From assembly GCA_963768025.1 (NCBI GenBank), contig CAVYGM010000042.1, positions 203,261-267,260 on the forward strand: DNA of 64,000 nucleotides, read 5' to 3'. The stretch is from CAVYGM01 sp963768025 (GTDB taxonomy: Bacteria; Bacteroidota; Bacteroidia; Cytophagales; Spirosomataceae). The position numbers and the translations under genes are program-made. Numbering within the stretch: the first letter of the stretch is position 1; each line of letters begins with the position of its first letter. Below are positions 56,199 to 64,000 of the stretch, piece after piece. The notes under the pieces are model-generated. The model saw only the letters and a list, made by a program, of their open reading frames with translations, was not told the DNA's origin and searched no databases.

Positions 56199-57579
56199 GC
56201 GGCCGAACCAGACGCGCGGGATGAGGCACGACAACGCAAGTGCCGTGAGCAGTCCGCCGCCCGCCACAAGGAACGCGAAGCGATAGCCAGACAGGAAGGC
56301 GTCGAGGCCGGTAAGGCCCGCCGCTCCCCAGGCATGCAGCGACGTCAGCACCGTCGCGCCCAACATCACGCCCAGCATGCGCGTGAGCTGAGACAGCGCA
56401 CCCGCGACGCCGCGATCGCGCGCCGCGAGCGTGCCGGTCACCAGATCGAGATAGGCCACGGTCAGCAAGCCGTTCCCCAGCCCTTCCAGCAGCAACAGGA
56501 CCGCGACCAGCGCCACCGGGGTTGCCTCCGTCGTGAAGGCAAGCGGTAGCAGCCCGAGACCGATGCCAACCGCGCCCAGCAGCGCCGCAGGTCGCTGGCC
56601 GATCTTCGGCACAAGCTTGGCCGCGATCGGCGCGCCGGTAAGGCTGCCGATGAACACAAGCGACAGCACGAGTCCGCCGGTAAAAGCCGAGAGCTTCAGG
56701 ACGTTGATCAGGTAATAGGGCGTCAGCAACAGGAGCGAGAAAGTCGCGAGGTTCGCGAGCACGTTCACGATGTTGGGCACGGTGAAGCCCGGATCGATGA
56801 AAAGGCCCGGCCGCAGGATCGGCTCGGCCACGCGGTTCGCGTGGCGTACATAGAGCCAGCCCGTCAGGAGCGAAAGCACGAGCGCGACGTACGCGACTTC
56901 CTTCGGCACGACAGGACGTTGCGACAGCACGACGCCCATCAGGAAGGTGCACATCGTGATCGCGAGCAGCACGCCACCCCAGAAGTCGAACGGGCGCGGA
57001 TCCGGTTTCGGCGCCGGCAACAGGCCCGAAAGCAGGAGGGCCGCGAAGGCGATCGGCACGCGCATCCAGTAGACGGCCTGCCAGCCCCAAAGCTCGGTGA
57101 CGATGCCGCCCAGAATCGGGCCCGCGGCGGTCGCGAGCGCCATGGCCGAGGCGAAGGCCGCCAGTGCCTTGGTGCGTTGGCTCTCGGGAAGGAGCGTGGT
57201 CGCGAGCGCCGGCGTGCAGGAGAGCGCCAGCGCCGTGCCGATGCCTTGCGCGACGCGGGCGGCGAGGAAGAGGCCCCAGTCGGGCGCGGCGGCGCAAAGC
57301 GCACAGCCCACGATCGAGACCACCATGCCCAGCCGGAAGATCAGGCGGTGGCCGAACAGGTCGCCGAGCTTGCCGCAGACCAGCATCAAGCGCGCCGTAG
57401 GTCAGCACGTAGCTGATCACCAGCCACTGCACCTCGGCCAACGGCAGATTGAAATAGGCGGTGATCGCCGGCAGCGCGACGTTGACCGAGATATCGAGCG
57501 GCCCCATCGAGGCGCCGAGGCCGATGATGACGAGGCCGAGCTTGGGGCGCGCCACGCCTTCGTGGCGCGCCGCCGGCAT
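56184..57579 (-). CDS. MFS transporter of the DHA2 (EmrB/QacA) type, frameshifted
   Basis: About 465 residues. The first part (PLDISVNVALPAITAYFNLP, LAEVQWLVISYVLTYGAL) is typical of 14-TM drug exporters. At about 57388 an extra T (gcgcTTgatg for gcgcTgatg) breaks the frame, which continues as MLVCGKLGDLFGHRLIFRLG to the stop at 56184. The chosen ATG (57579) overlaps the stop of the dienelactone hydrolase gene (TGATG), so translation is coupled. Substrate unknown. Confidence 0.82.
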
Positions 57580-58238
57580 CACAAGTGCTTCTTCAGGAAC
57601 GCCGTCATGCGCTCCCACGCCGCCAGCGCCGACTTCACGTCGTAGGCCTCGCTACGTTCGTTTGCGAAGGCGTGGGCGGCGTCATAGCGATGGACCTCCG
57701 GCTTGTTGCCCGCCGCGGTCATCGCCTTCTCGAGGTCGTTGACGGCCTGCGGCGTGCACCAATCGTCCTTGTTGGCGAAGTGGCCCTGGATCGGCACCTT
57801 GATCTTGGCCGGATCGGCGAGCTGTCCCGGCGGGATGCCATAGAACGGCACGCCGCACGCGATGCCTTCAATGCGCGCGCAGGCCGCGAGCGTGAGAGCG
57901 CCGCCCATGCAGAAGCCCATCACGCCGACCTTGCCGCCCATACCGGCGAGATGCTTCACCGCACCCGCGAGGTCCTGGTCCGACGCGCCGACGAAATCGA
58001 GGCCGCTCATCAGATGGTTGGCCTCATCCGGCTTCTGCGTCACGCGGCCCTTGTAGAGATCGGGCGCCAGCGCGTTGTAGCCCAGCCGCGCGAAGCGATC
58101 GGCGACGCCGCAGATCTGGTCGTTGAGCCCCCACCATTCCTGGATGACGACGATGCCAGGCTTCCCCTTGCCCGCCTCGGCGATGTAGCCCTTGCAGGAC
58201 GAGCCGTCCGGCCGCTTGAAATCGATCATGCTTCCCAT
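57579..58238 (-). CDS. Dienelactone hydrolase family protein
   Basis: 219 residues, alpha/beta hydrolase. GVMGFCMGGALTLAACA has the catalytic Cys; VVIQEWWGLNDQI holds the conserved Glu; KDDWCTPQAVNDLEKAM supplies the Asp region and HRYDAAHAFANE the His. The family opens dienelactone in chloroaromatic breakdown, but many members have other substrates. A strong GGAGGAAACA precedes the start. It lies 9 bases downstream of the acyl-CoA ligase stop. Confidence 0.88.
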   Translation of the reverse strand: MGSMIDFKRPDGSSCKGYIAEAGKGKPGIVVIQEWWGLNDQICGVADRFARLGYNALAPDLYKGRVTQKPDEANHLMSGLDFVGASDQDLAGAVKHLAGMGGKVGVMGFCMGGALTLAACARIEGIACGVPFYGIPPGQLADPAKIKVPIQGHFANKDDWCTPQAVNDLEKAMTAAGNKPEVHRYDAAHAFANERSEAYDVKSALAAWERMTAFLKKHL

Positions 58239-58247
58239 TGTTTCCTC

Positions 58248-59774
58248 CTAGAGCTTGGTCCTGAGTTCGGTCTTCAGAAATCTTCCCATAGTTGTTCTTC
58301 GGCAGCGCGTCGATGAACTTGTAGTCCTTCGGGCGCTTGAAGCGGGCGATGTTGTCGAGGCAGAGCTGGTCGAGCTCGGCGGGCTTCACGCGTCTGGCCG
58401 GGGCGCGGCACGACGAAGGCCACGACCTCCTCGCCCCATTCGGGATGCGGGCGGCCGACGACGGAGCATTCGGCCACCGACGGATGAAGGTTCAGCACGT
58501 CCTCGATCTCGCGCGGGTAGATGTTGGAGCCGCCCGAGATGATCATGTCCTTCGAGCGATCCTTCAGCGTCAGGAAGCCTTCCTCGTCGAAGGCGCCGAC
58601 ATCGCCGGTCCACAGCCAGCCGTCGCGCAACGATTTCGCGGTCGCCTCCGGGTTCTGCCAGTAGCCCGACATCACCGTGTCGCCCTTGCAGATGATCTCG
58701 CCGACCTCGCCCACCGGCACCGGCTTGCCGCCTTCGTCGACCACGCGCACGGCGACGCAGGAGTCCGGCAGCCCGGCCGACGCCAGCCGCTGCTCCCAGC
58801 GTGGATGCAGACGGTCGGCGTGCACTTCCTGGCTGAGATGGGTGATGGTCATCGGGCTTTCACCCTGGCCGTAGAGCTGGCTCATCTTGCGGTCGCCGAG
58901 GATGTCGAGCGCGCGCTTCAGGTCGCTGACATACATTGGCGCGCCGCCGTAGCTGACGACGCGCAGCGCGCCCGGGTTCAATTCGCTCACCGACGGATGC
59001 TCGATCAGCCGCTTCACCATGGTCGGCGCGAGGAAGATCGAACAGTCGGGCCAGCGATTCATCAGCGCCACGGTCTCGGGCACTTCGTACTTGCCGCTCT
59101 CCGGAAAGACCTGCACCGCACCGCGGGCGAGCAGCGGGAAGTTCCACAGGCCCGAGCCGTGGCTGATGCGGCGCGGCATGCAGGATCGAGCCGCCGGGCT
59201 GCGGCCGGTCGACGTCGGCATAGTAGTTGAGGGTCATGGCGAGAAGATTGCGGTGCGACAGCATCGCGCCCTTCGGCCGGCCCGTCGTGCCGGACGTGTA
59301 GAAGAGCCACGCAAGTTCCGTCGCCTCGACCTCGACGATCGGGCTGGGATCGCCCACCTCCATGAAGGTGAAGGGTCGCGTGCCGATCTCGACGATCTCC
59401 TTGAGTTCCGGCGCCTCGCTCGCCGCCTCGGCGATGTCTTCCTTCAAGTCCGGCGTCACGAAGCAGAGCTTCGCGCCCGAGTTCGCGAGGATGAAGGCAA
59501 ACTCCTTGGGATGAAGCTTGGCGTTCATCGGCACGGCGCAGAGGCCCGCGTGCCAGATCGCGTACATGACCTCGATCGTCTCGGGGCAGTTGGTCATGGC
59601 GAAGGCCACGCGCTCGCCGCGCTTCAGGCCGAAGCGTACGCGAAGATGCGTGCTCATCACCGAGACCTTGCGCCACAGCTCGCGATAGCTGGCGACCGGC
59701 GTCTCGCCGCGCGCGATGGCCGGCAGGTCGCGGAAGGCCAGAGCGGAGTTCAGGAGCAAGTGAGCAATATTCAT
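58248..59774 (-). CDS. Long-chain-type acyl-CoA synthetase (AMP-forming), three frameshifts
   Basis: About 508 residues when frames are joined. ATG at 59774 (MNIAHLLLNSALAFRDLPAI). LFYTSGTTGRPKGAMLSHRN is the ATP-binding signature; QLYGQGESPMTITHL, GWLWTGDVGAFDEEGFL and RSKDMIISGGSNIYPREIED are later adenylation motifs. Breaks near 59187, 58393 and 58280 are single-base events; removing one T at the last gives the proper end KILKTELRTKL-stop. It activates a carboxylic acid to its CoA thioester. Operon: ligase, hydrolase, MFS, possibly an aromatic or fatty-acid catabolic module (inference). Confidence 0.85.
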
Positions 59775-59822
59775 ACGGCGCAACTATTGCAGGCGGGCAA
59801 GCAGCCACGCAATGTGAGGACC

Positions 59823-60957
59823 ATGTCCGATTTCGATTTCGCCATCATCGGCGCCGGCATTGCCGGTGTCTCCGTCGCCTACCACCTGGCGCCGCATGGC
59901 CGTACCATCATCCTCGAACGTGAGCACGTGCCGGCCTATCACACCACCGGGCGGTCGGCGGCGCTGCATTCGGAGACCTACGGCTCGGCCGAGATCCGCG
60001 CCATCACCGTCGCCTCGGGCCGCTTCTACCGCAAGCCGCCGCAAGGCTTTTCCGAGCATCCGCTGCTGGCGCCGCGCGGCGCGGTGATCGCCGGCCGCAA
60101 GGACCAGGCCGCGGCGATGGACGCGGCCGCCGCCGAGTACCAGCGCATCGTGCCCACCGTGCGCCGCCTTACACTGAAGGAGACGCTGCGAGGTCCAGCC
60201 GTTCCTCAAGGGCGACGTCCTGGATGGCGGCTCGATCTTCGAGGTCGATGCCGACGACATGGACGTGGCCGCGATCCACGCCGGGTTCCTGAAGGGGGCG
60301 CGCGCTGCGGGCGGCGTGCTGCGCCTCAATGCCGAGGTCACGGCGCTCGACCGCAAGGACGGCACCTGGACGATCAGGCTGCGCGACGGCGAGACCGTGC
60401 GCGCGGCGAATATCGTGAACGCGTCGGGCGCCTGGGCCGATGTGCTGGGCGAGATGGCCGGTACCAGGCCGATCGGCCTCGTCCCCAAACGCCGTACGGC
60501 CTTCACCTTCGATGCCCCGGCGGGCATGAAGCTCGAAGGTGTGCCCATGCTGATCGACTTCGACGAGAGCTTCTACTTCAAGCCCGAGGTCGGACAGTTC
60601 CTGGGCTCGCTCGCCGACGCCACGCCTTCGCCGCCCTGCGATGCGCAGCCCGAGGAGATCGATATCGCCACCGCCGTCGAGCGCATCGAGCAGGCGAGCA
60701 CGCTCACGATCCGACGCATCAAGAACAAGTGGGCGGGGCTCCGGAGCTTCGTCGAGGACAAGAATTTGGTCGTTGGCTACGACCCGAAGGTGCAGGGCTT
60801 CTTCTGGCTCGCGGGTCAGGGCGGCTACGGCATCCAGACCGGCGAGTCGGCCGGCCGGCTCGCGGCCTCGCTCGCCCTCGGCAAGGGAATGCCCTCGGAC
60901 ATCACCGAGCTCGGCGTCGCGGAAAGCGCGCTTTCCCCTGCCCGCTTCAATAATTAA
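59823..60957 (+). CDS. DadA-like FAD-dependent oxidoreductase, frameshifted
   Basis: About 378 residues after repair. FAIIGAGIAGVSVAYHLAPH is the FAD dinucleotide fold; YHTTGRSAALHSETYG, NIVNASGAWADVLGE and FWLAGQGGYGIQTGESAGRL are glycine-oxidase/D-amino-acid-dehydrogenase family motifs. Near 60188 one base is missing or added (the sequence passes from VRRLTLKETL to EVQPFLKGDVLDGG). It oxidises an amine or amino acid; substrate unknown. Divergent from the ligase operon by 48 bases. Confidence 0.85.
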
Positions 60958-61559
60958 GGCGCGCTGATTCCGCTGGCGCTCACCCGCGCCACAACCCGGA
61001 ACGTGCCGTCACCTGCCGGTTTCACCAACGCGCCCTGACCTTCGGGCAACTCGACCTGCGCCGCCTCGCGCATCGTGGGCGCATGTCCGACGAGGGCCAG
61101 ATTGCCCACGGCCGGCCGCCGCGACAGCCGCGCCTTCAGCTTGCCGTTGGCGACCTCGATTTCGGGCAGCGTCTGGGTGGTGTGATAGTAAAGCTCGCCG
61201 TTCAGGAGCGGCGCGCGGCCGAACACCAGGGTCGCGGTCTCGCGCGTGCGGCAGAACGGGCTCGCCTCGACGCGGCCAAACGAAACGCCGGCTTCGCGCA
61301 AGCGCGCGCCGATCGCGGCGGCCTGTTCGCGGCCCTGTCGGCTGAGATTGCGCTGCCAGGTGCAGTCCGCCATGTCGCGCACCGCTGTCTCCGACGCCGT
61401 CTCCGTCTCGGCGTGGCGCAGATAGAGGACGTAGCCACCCTGACGCATGTCGGCGAGCAACAGCGCAACCGGATCGGTGGTGGCCGGCGCCTGAGTGGCC
61501 TGCTGGGTGACGCAAGCGGCGAGCAGTGACACTAAGACAAAGGCGGTGATCGTGCGCAT
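60954..61559 (-). CDS. Histidine phosphatase-family lipoprotein
   Basis: 201 residues. Signal MRTITAFVLVSLLAAC with lipobox LAAC. YVLYLRHAETET carries the catalytic RHAE, ASPFCRTRETA the second Arg/SPxxR-like motif, and LALVGHAPTMR the second His. It is a phosphoglycerate-mutase-like branch-2 phosphatase, exported and lipid-anchored; substrate unknown. It is convergent with the FAD oxidoreductase. Confidence 0.82.
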   Translation of the reverse strand: MRTITAFVLVSLLAACVTQQATQAPATTDPVALLLADMRQGGYVLYLRHAETETASETAVRDMADCTWQRNLSRQGREQAAAIGARLREAGVSFGRVEASPFCRTRETATLVFGRAPLLNGELYYHTTQTLPEIEVANGKLKARLSRRPAVGNLALVGHAPTMREAAQVELPEGQGALVKPAGDGTFRVVARVSASGISAP

Positions 61560-61599
61560 GCTTTCCTTTAGCACACCGCCCTTTTATGGTCGCCACGTC

Positions 61600-61686
61600 G
61601 CCCGCTTGATGGAATTGGTAGACATACAGGACTTAAAATCCTGAGGCCGCGAGGCCGTGCCGGTTCGAGTCCGGCAGCGGGTACCA
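61600..61686 (+). tRNA. tRNA-Leu(UAA)
   Basis: GCCCGCT pairs with AGCGGGT (one G-U), anticodon arm CAGGA-CTTAAAA-TCCTG (anticodon TAA), a long variable arm GGCCGCGAGGCC, T-arm GCCGG-TTCGAGT-CCGGC and an encoded CCA at the 3' end. All the features of a class II tRNA-Leu. Confidence 0.95.
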
Positions 61687-61713
61687 TTGCAATCGCCCTG
61701 ACGCGAAACTCGA

Positions 61714-62715
61714 CTATCCGCGAAGGTGGCAGGCGGCCCAGTGACCGGGCCGCTTCTCCTCGAGCTTCGGCGCTTCGCGTCGAGCAGAGCGGGAACTTGG
61801 CGATCGGGCAGCGGGTGTGGAAGTGGCACCCGACGGCGGATTGATCGGGTTGGGCACGTCGCCCTGCAGCATGATGCGCTGGCGCTTCACCGTCGGATCG
61901 GGGATCGGCACCGCCGACAGCAGCGCCTCGGTGTAGGGATGCAGCGGGTTGTCGTAGAGCTCGCGCGACGGCGCGATCTCGACGACGCGGCCGAGATACA
62001 TCACGCCGACGCGCGTCGAGATGTGCTCCACGACGCTGAGATCGTGGGCGATGAACAGATAGGTGAGGCCGAACTTCTCCTGCAGGTCCTCCAGCAGATT
62101 GATGACCTGCGCCTGGATCGAGACGTCGAGCGCCGAGACCGGCTCGTCGCAGACGATCAGCTTGGGCTCGACGGCGAGCGCGCGGGCGATGCCGATGCGC
62201 TGGCGCTGGCCGCCGGAGAATTCGTGCGGGAAGCGGCGCATGTGGTCGGGCTGCAGGCCGACCGTCTCGAGCAGCTCGACGCACGCGCTCCTCGTGCTCG
62301 CGGCGCGACTTGGCGAGATTGTGGATGATCAGCGCCTCGCCGACGATCGCGCCCACGGTCATGCGCGGATTGAGCGAGGCGTACGGGATCCTGGAAGATG
62401 ATCTGCATGTCGCGCCGCAGCGCGCGCAGCGCCGTCGCGGTCCAGCTTGCGTCACGTCGGGGCCCTCGAACCAGACCTCGCCCGAGCTGGGCTCGATCAG
62501 CCGCAGGATGCAGCGCCCGGTGGTCGACTTGCCGCAGCCCGATTCGCCCACCAGGCCCAGCGTCTCGCCGGCGGCGATGTCGAAGCTCACGCCGTCGACG
62601 GCATGCACGCGGTCGACCTCGCGCGAGAAGCACGCCGCCGCTCACGGCGAAATGCTTGCGTGAGATCGCTGACGCGACAGCAGCGCGCCACCTTGTCCTT
62701 CACGATGTCGCTCAT
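61714..62715 (-). CDS. dppF: Peptide ABC transporter ATP-binding protein DppF-like, several frameshifts
   Basis: Starts at the ATG at 62715 that overlaps the dppD stop (ATGA). Pieces in three frames give, in order, HFAVSGGVLL, HAVDGVSFDIAAGETLGLVG with Walker A GESGCGKSTTGRC, the signature PHEFSGGQRQRIGIARALAV and Walker B LIVCDEPVSALD, then IAHDLSVVEHISTRVGVMYL and the C-terminal VPIPDPTVKRQR. At least four indels. It powers di- or oligopeptide import with DppD. No sign that the real gene is broken. Confidence 0.8.
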
Positions 62716-63702
62716 AGCACGCACGCCACCTTGTGGCCGGGCGCCACTTCCTCGCAGCGGCGGCATCGCTCGGCGATGCAGATCGGCCATGGCGAGCGGG
62801 CAGCGCGGCGCGAAGCGGCAGCCGGCGGCGGGTCGAGCAGGCTCGGCACCGTGCCGGGAATCGATTCGAGCCGCGCCTGGCGGCCGCGCGCTGCGGTCGA
62901 TGCGCGGGATCGAGCGCGATCAGGCCCTGCGTATAGGGATGGCGCGGATCGGCGAAGAGCTCGCTCGACCGTCGCCTCCTCGACCACCTTGCCGGCATAC
63001 ATCACGACGACGCGCTGCGCAGGTCTCGGCGACGACGCCCAGGTCGTGGGTGATCAGCATGATCGCCATGCCGAAGTCGGTCCTTCAGCTCCTGCATCAG
63101 CTCCAGGATCTGCGCCTGGATGGTGACGTCGAGCGCGGTGGTCGGCTCGTCGGCGATCAGGAGCTTGGGCTGGCAGGAGAGCGCCATGGCGATCATGACG
63201 CGCTGGCGCATGCCGCCGGAGAACTGGTGCGGATAGTCGTGCACGCGGCGCTGCGGGATTGGGAATGTTGACCAGCTCGCAGCATGTCGGCGGCGCGCGG
63301 CCATCGCCTGCTTGCGCGAGAGCTTCTGGTGCAGCTCGATCACCTCGGCGATCTGCTCGCCGACGGTGTAGACCGGGTTGAGCGAGGTCATCGGCTCCTG
63401 GAAGATCATGGCGATCTCGCGGGCGCGGATGCTTGTTCATCTCCGCATCGTCGAGCGGGATGAGGTCGCGGCCCTGCCACAGGATCTGGCCGGCCTCGAA
63501 GCGGCCGGGCGGCATGTCGATCAGCTTCAGCACCGACCGCGCCGTCACGGTCTTGCCGCAGCCCGACTCGCCCACGACGCCCAGGGTCTCGCCGCGGTCG
63601 ATCTGAGAGATCGACGCCGTCGACCGCACGGACCATGCCGTCGTCGGTCTTGAACCAGGTCTTGAGACCGCGAATATCCAGCAGAGGTTCAGCCACGCTC
63701 AC
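62712..63702 (-). CDS. dppD: Peptide ABC transporter ATP-binding protein DppD-like, many frameshifts
   Basis: Begins at a GTG (63702 or 63696; SVAEPLLDIRGLKTWF), 8 bases after the dppC stop. Fragments: LGVVGESGCGKTVTARSVLK (Walker A), MIFQEPMTSLNPVYTVGEQI (Q-loop), FSGGMRQRVMIAMALSCQPK (signature), LLIADEPTTALDVTIQAQIL (Walker B), then YAGKVVEEATVE, ending GHKVACVL. At least six single-base breaks in under 1 kb. Family role: one of the two ATPases of a peptide/nickel-type importer. Confidence 0.8.
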
Positions 63703-63710
63703 GCCTGTCT

Positions 63711-64000
63711 CTAAAGCACGCGGCGTGGGTCGAGCGCGTCGCGCAAGCCATCGCCGATGAAATTGATGGTGATCACGGCGAGGAAGATCGCCGCGCCCGG
63801 GAACAGAGCCCAGTGCGGCGCGATGTCGAGATAGTCCTTGGCGTCGCGCAGCACGCTGCCCCAGGTCGGGCACGTCGGACGGGAAGCCGAGGCCGAGGAA
63901 CGACAAGGTTGAACTCCGCGATGATGGCCGCGGCGATGTCGATGGTTCGCGACCACGATCACCGGGCCGAGCGCATTGGGCAGGATGTGCTGCATCACCA
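63711..64000 (-). CDS. dppC: Peptide ABC transporter permease DppC-like, 3' end only, frameshifted
   Basis: The readable C-terminus is WGSVLRDAKDYLDIAPHWAL then FPGAAIFLAVITINFIGDGL and RDALDPRRVL, the hallmark ending of DppC/OppC permeases. Further upstream HILPNALGPVIVVA and, in another frame, SFLGLGF are the EAA-loop region. Two or more indels. The gene runs off the right edge. Confidence 0.8.
   Translation of the reverse strand, partial: VMQHILPNALGPVIVVANHRHRRGHHRGVQPCRSSASASRPTCPTWGSVLRDAKDYLDIAPHWALFPGAAIFLAVITINFIGDGLRDALDPRRVL

Noticed and set aside
59019..59822. An N-terminal extension of the FAD oxidoreductase frame of about 270 codons
   Set aside because: It is antisense to the acyl-CoA ligase. 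The conserved FAD fold begins right after the ATG at 59823.
1..64000. CRISPR array, prophage, integrase, insertion sequence or known defence operon
   Set aside because: I looked for regular short repeats with spacers, DDE or tyrosine recombinase motifs and phage structural genes, and found none. The long repeats present are coding Ig modules or tRNA remnants.
46110..64000. The GC-rich right part as a genomic island in the Bacteroidota genome
   Set aside because: It carries housekeeping genes (nadK, tRNA-Leu, peptide importer), no mobility genes and no right boundary, and it would destroy ftsI. A mis-assembly explains it better.

Overview
The window is two unrelated genomes joined end to end. 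Bases 1 to about 46,110 are from a Bacteroidota bacterium, most likely of the Cytophagales (Spirosomataceae-like; inference). The evidence is a type IX secretion C-terminal sorting domain, a CarboxypepD_reg/TonB receptor, outer-membrane barrels, TAnnTTTG promoter elements, lipoproteins, and moderate GC. From about 46,110 to the end the DNA is visibly GC-rich and alphaproteobacterial in content (Reyranella-like would fit, inference): a Bug-type solute receptor, an AbrB-type permease, a TauD-type dioxygenase, a Dpp-type ABC importer, and GGAGG ribosome sites. The switch falls inside the PASTA domain of the essential division gene ftsI, so it is best read as an assembly chimera rather than gene transfer.

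Bacteroidota part, left to right: an outer-membrane barrel and a lipoprotein; GDP-fucose synthase, a DUF2805 protein and an Lrp regulator; a tRNA-Gly with several decayed tandem copies; an Nramp-type transporter; a leftward acyl-CoA dehydrogenase / PIG-L deacetylase / phosphotransferase operon with a long palindrome upstream; heptose-7-P kinase facing three glycosyltransferases; the oxidative pentose phosphate operon gnd-zwf-pgl; a giant secreted protein with a glycosidase-like domain and very GC-rich, almost identical Ig-like repeats; a BadF-type sugar kinase with a small cytochrome-b5-like protein; thiL; mannose-1-P guanylyltransferase; a TonB receptor; upp; a Wzi-like outer-membrane protein; a DHFR-like protein with gmhA; ThuA, MFS and TlpA-like genes; and the start of the division/cell-wall cluster rsmH-ftsL-ftsI, cut at the junction. 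hldA, gmhA, fcl, manC and the glycosyltransferases together point to heptose- and GDP-sugar-containing surface glycans.

Alphaproteobacterial part: small secreted proteins, an MFS exporter, a TauD-like dioxygenase, nadK coupled to an AbrB-type permease, an acyltransferase/SDR pair, a Bug receptor, a nucleoside deaminase, a probable lipoprotein, a leftward operon of MFS, dienelactone hydrolase and acyl-CoA ligase, a DadA-like FAD oxidoreductase, a histidine phosphatase, tRNA-Leu(UAA), and a dppC-dppD-dppF operon running off the end.

Single-base frameshifts interrupt otherwise well-conserved genes. I see three in the first 46 kb, about ten between 46 and 61 kb, and many in the last 2.3 kb. Several are extra bases in short homopolymers. 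This looks like raw-read error at low coverage, not gene decay. I found no CRISPR array, integrase, transposase, prophage or recognisable defence system. The most unusual native features are the tRNA-Gly remnant array, the GC-rich repeat block and the operator-like palindrome.
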